NCBI GenBank assembly: GCA_029960065.1
Contig: JASCOF010000004.1
Span: forward strand, 186,001 to 250,000
Reading direction: 5' to 3'
DNA: 64,000 nucleotides
Origin: Flavobacteriaceae bacterium PS02336
GTDB lineage: Bacteria; Bacteroidota; Bacteroidia; Flavobacteriales; Flavobacteriaceae
Positions 56,901-64,000 of the stretch are shown piece after piece. Position 1 is the stretch's first letter; every line of letters begins with the position of its first letter. Made by a program: the position numbers and the translations under genes. The notes beneath the pieces were generated by a model. The model saw only the letters and a program-made list of their open reading frames with translations. It was not told the DNA's origin and searched no databases.

Positions 56901-57748
56901 TCCGAAAAAAGAAAATCAATCACCTTACTATACAATTCATCATCGTGCATTCCGTGTCCTAAACCACTTGTTTCAATAAATTGGCTGTTTTTCCAATTGC
57001 TCGCTATCTTTTTTCCTTCTTCGAAAGCAACGATTTTATCTGAAGTATCATGAGCAATAAAACCAGGAATAGTAAATTGGGACGCAAATTTTTGTCCTGA
57101 AAAATCTTCCAGTTTAAAATTGAAACGATTTATGAATTTGTTTTCTAAAAGAGGCAGCATTTTTCTATTTAGACTAAGCATTGAAATGTAATTGTCAATC
57201 AAAGTTTTTAAATCAGAAGGAGCGCCAAGAATAACCATTTTGTTTATGCTCGTATTCGGAAATAAATATTGGTGATAAACACAGGCCGCACCGCCAATAG
57301 AATGCCCGATAATAATTTCAGGCTGATATTTTTCTACAGCTTTATTTATAAATTCTGCATAAAGCGGTACATTAAATTCTTTTCCACTGCTTTGTCCATG
57401 TGCTGGTGCATCTAGAGCAATAATAGTGCTGCCTGATTTTTGTAAATGCGGCAGCGTTTTTTTCCAGCGAGAAGCATTACTTTCCCAGCCATGAACCAAT
57501 AAAATTTTGGTTTCGTTTCCTTTCCAAATGTAAGTCTGAAAATGATGTTCGTTATGATGAAACATTTCTGTTTCTGTATTTTTTAAGATTTTTGGAAGTT
57601 CTTCTTTTTTTAATCTGCCAACTCTTGGCTGGCTAAAAAGAGCGTAAGAAAGTTCCATAGCTTTTTGCGGACGAACATAACTTAAGAAGTTTATATACGA
57701 TCCAACAGATTTTAATGTGATGAAACGAATTCCTTTTTTAATTTTCAA
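56888..57748 (-). CDS. Alpha/beta hydrolase
   Basis: A 286-residue serine hydrolase-fold protein. The strand-turn LLVHGWESNASRWKKTLP holds the oxyanion region, the nucleophile elbow is IIGHSIGGAACVYH near residue 140, the acid is in FIAHDTSDKIVAFEEG, and the histidine is in SGLGHGMHDDELY. Substrate unknown. No signal peptide. The last four codons and the stop are contributed by a dispersed repeat. It may form an operon with the ABM gene. Confidence 0.9.
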   Translation of the reverse strand: MKIKKGIRFITLKSVGSYINFLSYVRPQKAMELSYALFSQPRVGRLKKEELPKILKNTETEMFHHNEHHFQTYIWKGNETKILLVHGWESNASRWKKTLPHLQKSGSTIIALDAPAHGQSSGKEFNVPLYAEFINKAVEKYQPEIIIGHSIGGAACVYHQYLFPNTSINKMVILGAPSDLKTLIDNYISMLSLNRKMLPLLENKFINRFNFKLEDFSGQKFASQFTIPGFIAHDTSDKIVAFEEGKKIASNWKNSQFIETSGLGHGMHDDELYSKVIDFLFSEGTK

Positions 57749-57778
57749 AACTTAAATTTTTTCTAAAGGTAAAAAATG

Positions 57779-57879
57779 TTTTGCCACAGATTAAAAGGAT
57801 TAAAAAGATTTTATTCAGCATAAGAATAATTTAATCTGTGATAATCTTTTTATCCCGATAGCTATCGGGAGTGGCAAAA
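57779..57879. repeat. Inverted repeat with TTTTGCCAC ends and perfect inner palindrome
   Basis: Ends TTTTGCCAC (57779-57787) and GTGGCAAAA (57871-57879) are perfect inverted copies and match those of the 48681 element. The right half contains the 16-base palindrome CCCGATAGCTATCGGG. Confidence 0.8.
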
Positions 57880-57887
57880 AAAAATGC

Positions 57888-57917
57888 AAAAAAAAGTCCC
57901 GATTAAATCGGGACTTG
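57888..57917 (-). terminator. Terminator of the COG1579-like gene
   Basis: Arms AAGTCCCGATT and AATCGGGACTT, with a T run on the minus strand. Confidence 0.88.
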
Positions 57918-57920
57918 ATA

Positions 57921-58700
57921 TTAGAATTTTGCGAACAATTGTTCCATTTTTTCTTTTTCTTCTTCAGCTAATTGAGTATCAACTAAGATTCTTCCAGAGT
58001 GCTCATCTGTGATGATCTTCTTTCTTGAAGCAATTTCAACCTGAGTTTGTGGTGGAATTGTAAAGAAAGATCCTGCAGAAGCTCCTCTTTCGATAGAAAC
58101 TACAGCTAATCCGTTACGAACACTGCTTCTGATTCTGTTATAAGCCGCTAATAATCTGTCTTCGATTTGAGCAGAAAATTCAGCAGACTTTTCAGTCAAG
58201 AAAGTTTCTTCTTTCTGAGTTTCAGCCATAATGGCGTCTAATTCCGATTTTTTATGTTTTAAATGAGAGCTTTTAGCATCAAGTTTTTCTTTTAAATTAG
58301 AAATAACTTCTTTTTTGTGCTCGATAGAAGCTTTCATTTCTTTGATTTGCTTTTCAGCCAATTGAATTTCTAATTCCTGAAATTCAACCTCTTTTGTCAA
58401 AGAATTAAATTCTCTGTTGTTACGTACTGATTCTTGTTGTTTTGTGTACTTTTTGATCACTTCTTTATGCTCCTCAATAGCAATTTTCTTTGCTTTGATT
58501 TGCTCCTCAATCACTTCAAGTTCACTTTTCAGTTTTTCTGAACGAGTGCTCAAACCTGCAACTTCATCTTCTAAATCTTCAACCTCTAAAGGAAGTTCTC
58601 CTCTAACGTTTCTGATTTCGTCAATTCTAGAGTCAATAAGCTGTAAATCATATATTGCTCTTAACTTGTCCTCAACACTTAATTCTTTCGTATTCGTCAT
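57921..58700 (-). CDS. Coiled-coil protein of the COG1579 family, zinc ribbon degenerate
   Basis: A 259-residue protein. Residues 10-185 are a long alpha-helical hairpin of coiled coil, and residues 205-255 correspond to the family's C-terminal zinc ribbon. In relatives the ribbon has two CxxC-type pairs; here the equivalent positions read GASAGSFFTIPPQ and ITDEHSGRILVD, with no cysteine anywhere in the ribbon. The fold motif is otherwise intact (IPPQTQVEIA, GRILVD). Function is unknown; RNA or nucleic-acid-related roles have been suggested for the family. It lies three bases downstream of the NIF3 gene, in the same operon. Confidence 0.88.
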   Translation of the reverse strand: MTNTKELSVEDKLRAIYDLQLIDSRIDEIRNVRGELPLEVEDLEDEVAGLSTRSEKLKSELEVIEEQIKAKKIAIEEHKEVIKKYTKQQESVRNNREFNSLTKEVEFQELEIQLAEKQIKEMKASIEHKKEVISNLKEKLDAKSSHLKHKKSELDAIMAETQKEETFLTEKSAEFSAQIEDRLLAAYNRIRSSVRNGLAVVSIERGASAGSFFTIPPQTQVEIASRKKIITDEHSGRILVDTQLAEEEKEKMEQLFAKF

Positions 58701-58703
58701 ATT

Positions 58704-59798
58704 CTATAAGTACTTAACTGGATTTGTATTTTCTTCCGATAAAATGATTGCAAAATTAAGAATTTTTTTTCGAAGATAATCAACAATATAATTTTTTGTA
58801 TAGCGTTCGCTCTCAAAATGACCAATATCGCCCAAAAGTAACTTGTTTTCAGCTTCATAAAACTGATGATACTTCAAATCGGCGGTTAAAAAAGCATCGG
58901 CTCCAGCCTGAATTGCATTTTTTATGGCAAAACTTCCTGAACCTCCAAGTACAGCTACTTTTTTGATCTTTTTTCCTAAAAATGCAGAATGACGAATTCC
59001 GTCAGCTATCATTTTTTCTTTCACAGACACAAGAAAATCTTTTTCATCCATTTCATTTTCCAATTCACCGATCATTCCTAAACCAATATTTTGATGTGAA
59101 TTTTCAAGATTGTAAATTTCATAAGCCACTTCTTCATAAATATGATTGGCGAAAAGTGCTTTTAAAATGCGGGATTGAAGATGTTTTTCAAAAGTAACTT
59201 CGATTTTTATTTCTTCGGTCTGGGTTAATTCGTGGCGTTCTCCAATTACTGGATTGCTTTCAGAATTTCCTTGGTAAGTCCCGATTCCGTTTGAGTTGAA
59301 ACTGCAATTGTCATAATTTCCAATTGTTCCTGCGCCTGCATCAAATAATGCCTGACGAACTTTTTGAGCGTTTTGAGGAACTGTGTAAGTTACCAGCTTT
59401 TGTATGAAATTATTTTTTGGAACTAATATTTTAGTATTCGTCAATCCTAAAGCATCACAGAAAATTTTATTTACTCCTGCCGAATGATTGTCTAAAGCAG
59501 TATGAACAGCATAAATAGCAATATCATTTTTAATTGCTTTTAAGATTGCACGTTCTACATAATTTTTGCCTGTAATTTTCTTAATGCCAGAAAACAAAAT
59601 TGGGTGAAAGCAAACCAAAAGATTGCAGTTTTTTTTAATCGCTTCGTCAATTACATTTTCTAATGCATCGTGACAGACTAAAACTCCTGAGCAATCTGTT
59701 TCTGAGTTTCCGACTAAAAGTCCAACGTTGTCAAAATCTTCGGCGTAAGCCAAAGGAGCCATTTCTTCTAGAACTGAGATTATATTTTTGATTTTCAT
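58704..59798 (-). CDS. NIF3/YbgI family dinuclear-metal protein
   Basis: Nif3-like protein (often annotated as GTP cyclohydrolase 1 type 2 homologue) of 364 residues, with a central inserted domain of about 100 residues (from KLVTYTVPQNAQKVRQALFD) as in the long bacterial form. Metal ligands: the usual HHP motif reads FHP (LLVCFHPILFSG), so the first histidine is missing; the aspartate in HTALDNHSAG and the His/Glu pair in GDIGHFESE are present. It is the first gene of an operon with the COG1579-like protein, a pairing conserved widely. Confidence 0.92.
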   Translation of the reverse strand: MKIKNIISVLEEMAPLAYAEDFDNVGLLVGNSETDCSGVLVCHDALENVIDEAIKKNCNLLVCFHPILFSGIKKITGKNYVERAILKAIKNDIAIYAVHTALDNHSAGVNKIFCDALGLTNTKILVPKNNFIQKLVTYTVPQNAQKVRQALFDAGAGTIGNYDNCSFNSNGIGTYQGNSESNPVIGERHELTQTEEIKIEVTFEKHLQSRILKALFANHIYEEVAYEIYNLENSHQNIGLGMIGELENEMDEKDFLVSVKEKMIADGIRHSAFLGKKIKKVAVLGGSGSFAIKNAIQAGADAFLTADLKYHQFYEAENKLLLGDIGHFESERYTKNYIVDYLRKKILNFAIILSEENTNPVKYL

Positions 59799-59854
59799 TT
59801 TAAGTTTTTCAAATTTTTGTTGGTATCAACTATTTATACTAATGGTAATAATAA

Positions 59855-59888
59855 TTGATACTAAAAGTACAAATTTAGTACATTTGTA
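59855..59888 (+). promoter_or_regulatory. Promoter and operator of the toxin-antitoxin module
   Basis: TTG (59855-59857), 21 bases, TACATTTG (59879-59886). The perfect inverted repeat TACAAAT-N7-ATTTGTA (59868-59888) covers the -7 box, the usual place for an autoregulating antitoxin-toxin complex. Confidence 0.75.
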
Positions 59889-59906
59889 ATATAAAATTTA
59901 TAAGCC

Positions 59907-60152
59907 ATGACAACTATAAAAATTAACGAACAGACGAAGACAGGAAAAGCATTTATGGAAATGTTCGAAGCTTTTTTTAAAGGTCTTGAAGGAATTGAAG
60001 TTCTTGAAACAGATAATTATGGAAAGGTTAATGAGGAAGAAAGTACATATAATTCTGAATTTGTTGCAGAAATTTTAGAGCGCTCAAAAGATTTAGACAA
60101 AAAAAAACTAACTAGATTAAATCCTGATGATGTATGGGGAAGTATATTGTAG
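59907..60152 (+). CDS. Antitoxin of a YoeB-type module
   Basis: An 81-residue acidic protein (MTTIKINEQTKTGKAFMEMF), with a short N-terminal beta strand and helix, then a flexible acidic region ending LTRLNPDDVWGSIL. It looks like the antitoxins found before RelE/YoeB-like toxins in Flavobacteria, although it does not show the typical YefM/PHD motif clearly. Its 3' end overlaps the toxin gene by 19 bases. The operator at 59868-59888 is the likely autoregulatory site. Confidence 0.85.
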   Translation: MTTIKINEQTKTGKAFMEMFEAFFKGLEGIEVLETDNYGKVNEEESTYNSEFVAEILERSKDLDKKKLTRLNPDDVWGSIL

Positions 60153-60415
60153 AGTTTGAACCTAAAGCGTTAAAAGAAATTAAAGAACATTATAAATCAG
60201 GAAATCAGGCAAGTATTAAAAAGATTGCTGAAATCTTGATAGAATTATCAGAAACACCTTTTGAAGGAACGGGAAGTCCAGAAGCACTAAAGTATGAGCT
60301 TTCAGGATTCTGGTCTCGAGAAATAAATAAAAAAGATAAATTAATATATAGAGTAGAAGAAGATATTGTAACTGTACTTGTCATTGCTGCAAAAGGTCAT
60401 TACTCAGATAAATAA
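60134..60415 (+). CDS. Txe/YoeB family toxin (mRNA interferase)
   Basis: A 93-residue RelE-superfamily ribosome-dependent endoribonuclease. The Txe/YoeB signature is clear: IELSETPFEGTGSPEALKYE near residue 40 (with the catalytic glutamate), GFWSREINKKDKLIYRV near residue 57 (arginine) and a C-terminal KGHYSDK containing the histidine before the aromatic end. The start overlaps the antitoxin gene. lpxK begins only five bases after its stop, so this module and lpxK may be one transcription unit. Confidence 0.93.
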   Translation: MGKYIVEFEPKALKEIKEHYKSGNQASIKKIAEILIELSETPFEGTGSPEALKYELSGFWSREINKKDKLIYRVEEDIVTVLVIAAKGHYSDK

Positions 60416-60420
60416 CTTCT

Positions 60421-61428
60421 ATGAACTTACTTCGAAAAATACTTTTCCCCTTCGCGATTTTATACGGATTCATAACTTCAATTCGTAATTTTCTTTTTGA
60501 TAAAGGAGTTTTGAAATCAACTTCATTTAATATTCCAGTTATTGCAGTTGGAAATTTAAGTGTTGGCGGAACTGGTAAAACACCGCAAATTGAATATTTA
60601 ATAAGACTATTATCTGATAAATATAAAGTGGCAACTTTAAGCCGAGGTTACAAAAGAAAATCGGAAGGTTTTGTTTTGGCAGATCAAAATTCAAATGCCG
60701 AAATTCTGGGTGACGAACCTTTTCAGTTTTATCAAAAATTTCCAAATTTGATAGTTGCTGTTGATGCCAATCGTACCAATGGAATTCAGCAATTATTATC
60801 GCAGAATGAAAAACCAGAAGTTGTTTTACTTGATGATGCCTATCAGCACAGAAAAGTAAAAGCAGGCTTTTATATTCTTTTGACGGCTTATGGTGATTTG
60901 TATGCAGACGATTTTATGCTCCCAACGGGGAATTTAAGAGAAAGCAGGAGCGGAGCAGAAAGAGCTAATATAGTAGTGGTTACAAAATGTCCAAAAGTTT
61001 TGTCGGAAGAAAAACAAGCTGAAATTCGATTAAAATTAAAACTTAATTGCTCGCAGCAACTCTTTTTTACTTTTATCGATTATGATGAAGAAATTTTTGG
61101 TTCAGAAGGAAAAATTGCTGTAAACGAAATTAAACAAGAATCTAAATTGCTTTTGGCCGGAATTGCAAAACCAAAACCATTTTTTGAATATTTAAAAAAT
61201 GAAAATGATGAATGTCTGACTTTTCCAGATCATCATCACTTTTCTGATGCCGATTTAGAGACAATTTTAGCGAAAGCAAAAGGAAAAAAAATAATTACAA
61301 CCGAGAAAGATTATGTTCGTTTAAAAGATTCGAAATTGGTTTCTCAATTGTATTATCTTCCAATAAAAAGTACTTTCATCAATCACCAGCAAAATTTTGA
61401 CACAACAATTTTGGAGTATGTCAAATAA
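60421..61428 (+). CDS. lpxK: Tetraacyldisaccharide 4'-kinase LpxK
   Basis: Inner-membrane kinase that phosphorylates the lipid A disaccharide precursor at the 4' position; 335 residues. An N-terminal membrane helix (residues 5-25), then the P-loop VIAVGNLSVGGTGKTPQIEY near residue 45, SRGYKRKSEGF, GDEPFQFY and LLDDAYQHRKV, which is the DDGFQH-type motif of the family. Essential in most Gram-negatives. It follows the toxin gene by five bases and has no visible promoter of its own in that gap, though one inside the toxin gene cannot be excluded. Confidence 0.95.
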   Translation: MNLLRKILFPFAILYGFITSIRNFLFDKGVLKSTSFNIPVIAVGNLSVGGTGKTPQIEYLIRLLSDKYKVATLSRGYKRKSEGFVLADQNSNAEILGDEPFQFYQKFPNLIVAVDANRTNGIQQLLSQNEKPEVVLLDDAYQHRKVKAGFYILLTAYGDLYADDFMLPTGNLRESRSGAERANIVVVTKCPKVLSEEKQAEIRLKLKLNCSQQLFFTFIDYDEEIFGSEGKIAVNEIKQESKLLLAGIAKPKPFFEYLKNENDECLTFPDHHHFSDADLETILAKAKGKKIITTEKDYVRLKDSKLVSQLYYLPIKSTFINHQQNFDTTILEYVK

Positions 61429-61467
61429 AAAAAACTTAGCATCTCAGTATCTTAGAAGTGTAGAGTA

Positions 61468-63639
61468 TTAATCAAAAAACTTAGCAATTGTACTGTAAAA
61501 TTCGTCTGGTACAAAAGGTTTAGTAATAACATCATCCATTCCAAAAGAAAGAAGCATGTCGCGATTTTCGTCAAGCGAAATAGCCGTCAGTGCGATAATC
61601 GGAGTCGATTTATCAAATTCTCGAATTAATTTGGTAGCTGTTGTACCGTTAATGCCAGGAAGGTGAACATCCATTAAAACCATATCAAAACGTTTGATCT
61701 TTAAAAGCTCAACAGCATCTTCTCCGTTATCAATGATTTCGCAACTAATGTCTTTGTTTTCAAGCATTTTACGAGTTATCATTTGATTGATTTTATTGTC
61801 CTCAATCAATAAAATAGATTTGTGTTTCAATTGCGTGTCACTATATGGTTTTACTTCTTCAATTACTTCCAATGGTTCGTGGTTAATTTTAAAATTTAAT
61901 TTGAAGGTAAAAGTAGAACCTTTACCCACTTCGCTTTTTAGTTTTATTTCGCCTCCAAGGAGTTCAATTAGTTTTTTTACAATAGTAAGACCAAGTCCGG
62001 TACCGCCGTATTTTCTGTTTACTTCTATAGATCCCTGCGAGAAACTTTCGAAAACAGTCTGAAGTTTATCCTCAGGAATTCCAATTCCTGTATCAACAAT
62101 TTCAAAGTAAATTGTAGCGGTGTCTTCTTCTTGGGAATATAGCTTTGCAATAACACTTACATGTCCGTTTTGAGTGAATTTTAAAGCGTTATTAATCAAG
62201 TTTAATATAATCTGTGACAGTTTTGTCGGATCTCCCATTAAACTATCCGGAATAGATTTGTCTATCTCTAAATTAAAATAGTTCTTATTGGCCGTGGCCA
62301 ATTCTTTTAAGGAACTCTGAATATTAAATAAAAGTTCTTTTAAGTTAAAGCTAATCGTTTCGATCTCAACTTTGGTCGAATCAATTTTGTTAATTTCTAA
62401 AATCTCGTTGATAAAAGTAGTTAGATAGTTACCTGAAAATTTCAAAGATTCTAAATACTTTAATTGTTTTTTCTTCGGATTATCTTCAAGCAGAATATGT
62501 GTAATTCCGTTAATAGCGTTCAATGGCGTTCGTAATTCGTGACTTACCGTCGATAAGAATTCAGATCTTGCTTTTGATGCTTTTTCGGCTTTGTTTTTGG
62601 CTAAGATCAATTCTTTGTTTTTTTCACGGAGCAGTAAATTATTCTGATTTCTGATGATGTTGTTTTTGTACAAAGCTAAACTTAAAAGCGATAAAATCGA
62701 AATTAAAGCAATAGCCAAAATGCTGACTAACTTAGAATAACGATACGTTTTAAGCTGAATTTTTTCTTCGCTTTCTCTTTTTATAGTATTATTTAAAGAT
62801 TGATTTTTCTTGAATTTTTCGAATTCATTTAAATCAACTTTGGCATTTTTAAGTCTTAAAAGATAATTTTCAAGCTGATAGTGCTCATCTAAAAAAGAAT
62901 AAGCCATATCATAATTTTTATTCTGTTTATAATATTGGCTTATGGCTAAAACTATTTTAGATTTTTTTGGAAGATCATTACTTTTTTCATTGTATTCGAT
63001 CGCTTTGTCAAAATAAATTATGGCAGAATCGTTCCTTTTAAGCTGTGTCTCAATCAAACCAAGCTGATAATAAGAATCAACTTTTGTTCTTATAATGCCA
63101 GGATTGTTGGGTTTTAAGGTGATATTTTTAAACGTTTTTGCAGCTAAAGGAAGATCGCCGTTCTTCTTTTGTGCTAATCCTTTTTGGTAACTCAGGGCTT
63201 CGGAGTGATCGGTAATATTAAGCTCTTTAAGTAAAGCCTGTGCTTTTGCATAATAAACATCTGCAGTTTCATAATCGCCTTTAGATGTGTTGGCCACACC
63301 TATATAATACAATGCTAAAGCCTTAATACAGCTTGGTTTTAGAGTATCATATATAGAAACAGTTTTGTGGAAGTTTTTTAGAGCATCTTCAAGTTTTCCT
63401 TGGTTGTAAAAAATTTTGCCAAGCTTTAAAGTTTGATTAGCTAAATTTTCTTTCTCCCCATGAACTTCGCAAAAGTTGATAGATTTTTGGGTGTAAACAG
63501 CAGCCTCGCTGTACTTTTTATTGTTAAGATTAGCATTTGCCAGCTTGTTATAATAGGTAACGCTATCCGTATTCTTTTTAGCTTGAGAATACAAAGACGA
63601 GTTAAGGAAACAAACAACAATAAAAAGATAGTATTTCAT
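61468..63639 (-). CDS. TPR-containing hybrid histidine kinase
   Basis: A 723-residue two-component sensor. Signal peptide and periplasmic part with four to six TPR repeats (residues 20-290), one membrane helix (about residues 298-320), a HisKA domain with the phosphorylated histidine in STVSHELRTPLN (about residue 364), the HATPase N box (NLINNALKFTQ), D box DTGIGIPEDK and G box GGTGLGLTIV, then a C-terminal receiver with aspartate in MVLMDVHLPGING (about residue 656) and lysine in ITKPF. The start is ATG 63639; a TTG nine bases earlier is less likely. It follows the gap gene by 26 bases. Confidence 0.95.
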   Translation of the reverse strand: MKYYLFIVVCFLNSSLYSQAKKNTDSVTYYNKLANANLNNKKYSEAAVYTQKSINFCEVHGEKENLANQTLKLGKIFYNQGKLEDALKNFHKTVSIYDTLKPSCIKALALYYIGVANTSKGDYETADVYYAKAQALLKELNITDHSEALSYQKGLAQKKNGDLPLAAKTFKNITLKPNNPGIIRTKVDSYYQLGLIETQLKRNDSAIIYFDKAIEYNEKSNDLPKKSKIVLAISQYYKQNKNYDMAYSFLDEHYQLENYLLRLKNAKVDLNEFEKFKKNQSLNNTIKRESEEKIQLKTYRYSKLVSILAIALISILSLLSLALYKNNIIRNQNNLLLREKNKELILAKNKAEKASKARSEFLSTVSHELRTPLNAINGITHILLEDNPKKKQLKYLESLKFSGNYLTTFINEILEINKIDSTKVEIETISFNLKELLFNIQSSLKELATANKNYFNLEIDKSIPDSLMGDPTKLSQIILNLINNALKFTQNGHVSVIAKLYSQEEDTATIYFEIVDTGIGIPEDKLQTVFESFSQGSIEVNRKYGGTGLGLTIVKKLIELLGGEIKLKSEVGKGSTFTFKLNFKINHEPLEVIEEVKPYSDTQLKHKSILLIEDNKINQMITRKMLENKDISCEIIDNGEDAVELLKIKRFDMVLMDVHLPGINGTTATKLIREFDKSTPIIALTAISLDENRDMLLSFGMDDVITKPFVPDEFYSTIAKFFD

Positions 63640-63665
63640 GTATGGCAATGCTTTTACAATGAACC

Positions 63666-64000
63666 TTATTTTTTTCTTATGAGTAAAATTAAATCGATCA
63701 ATCTTGATGAATAGCCAATCTCATTGTCATACCAGCCTACTACTTTTACCATTTTATCAATAACCGAAGTTAACTGCGCATCAAACAAACAAGAATGTGT
63801 ATTGCCAATTACATCTACCGAGACAATTGGATCTTCGGTGTAATCTAATATTCCTTTTAAATTTGTTTTTGAGGCTTCTTTAAATGCTTTATTTATTTCT
63901 TCAATGCTTACAGCTCGTTTTACATTGAAGGTGATATCTGTTAATGAACCGTCTGGAACAGGGACTCTAATCCCGCAACCTCCTATTTTGTTGTGCAATT
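63666..64000 (-). CDS. gap: Glyceraldehyde-3-phosphate dehydrogenase, C-terminal part (5' end outside window)
   Basis: The last 111 residues or so of a type I GAPDH. Visible motifs: GIRVPVPDGSLTD, the LKGILDYTEDPIVSVDVIGN segment, SCLFDAQLT and VVGWYDNEIGYSSRLIDLI, with the usual tryptophan-tyrosine-aspartate-asparagine-glutamate block. The catalytic cysteine and the NAD-binding half lie beyond the window on this strand. The codon read as the start in the window is only a TTG inside the gene. Flavobacteria often have more than one gap; this copy cannot be placed in glycolysis versus another role from the fragment. Confidence 0.93.
   Translation of the reverse strand, partial: LHNKIGGCGIRVPVPDGSLTDITFNVKRAVSIEEINKAFKEASKTNLKGILDYTEDPIVSVDVIGNTHSCLFDAQLTSVIDKMVKVVGWYDNEIGYSSRLIDLILLIRKK

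Overview
The window is a stretch of a Flavobacterium-like chromosome (phylum Bacteroidota). The reasons are: low G+C; many promoters with the Bacteroidota form TTG-N17-23-TAnnTTTG and no Shine-Dalgarno dependence; a SusC/SusD pair; many lipoproteins of the LxxC type; TonB-dependent receptors with carboxypeptidase-like N-terminal domains; and several families of palindromic intergenic repeats of the sort seen in flavobacterial genomes. No rRNA, CRISPR array, transposase gene or prophage is visible.

Layout. 1-5.6 kb: the 3' part of a RecQ helicase without the usual zinc cysteines, a small conserved protein, a FAD-dependent dehydrogenase, and a SUKH (SMI1/KNR4) protein followed by an unrecognised acidic protein. 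5.7-13.2 kb: quinone oxidoreductase, secreted M24 peptidase, META lipoprotein, an exported MsrB-MsrA pair, then a plus-strand run idi - PTPS/QueD - bcp - manA and a small helical protein. 13.3-13.6 kb: two identical tRNA-Thr(UGU) genes, each with its own promoter and terminator. 14-25.7 kb: membrane and lipoprotein genes, patatin, HtpG, a lipocalin-like/OmpA pair, an ABC ATPase with no permease, and an S9D glutamyl endopeptidase. 25.9-33 kb: FabH-like KAS III, a GIY-YIG nuclease lying between inverted-repeat units, CutC, an outer-membrane beta-barrel receptor, and ArgS. 34-44 kb: a SusC/SusD operon bracketed by a duplicated hairpin element, then a probable haem uptake locus (DUF6607 divergent from a TonB receptor plus an HmuY-like lipoprotein). 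44-48.6 kb: a three-gene envelope O-acylation operon (SGNH, SGNH with an inserted LysM, MBOAT). 48.9-55.4 kb: Ffh, FolD, CorA, and a regulator/membrane-protein cluster whose two promoters carry the same operator-like motif. 55.5-64 kb: RluF, ABM monooxygenase, alpha/beta hydrolase, a cysteine-less COG1579 coiled-coil protein, NIF3, a YoeB-type toxin-antitoxin pair directly ahead of lpxK, a TPR hybrid histidine kinase, and the C-terminal part of a GAPDH.

Most genes are housekeeping or envelope functions. The least explained signals are intergenic: at least eight distinct palindromic or nested inverted-repeat families sit between genes, some supply stop codons, and one family brackets a GIY-YIG nuclease gene, a layout suggesting that the nuclease and its repeats form a mobile unit. 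Other points worth pursuing are the duplicated hairpin units flanking susCD, the shared ACTTTG-N5-CAAAGTACTTT operator around a winged-helix gene, the LysM insertion within an SGNH hydrolase, and three proteins in which family metal ligands have been lost.
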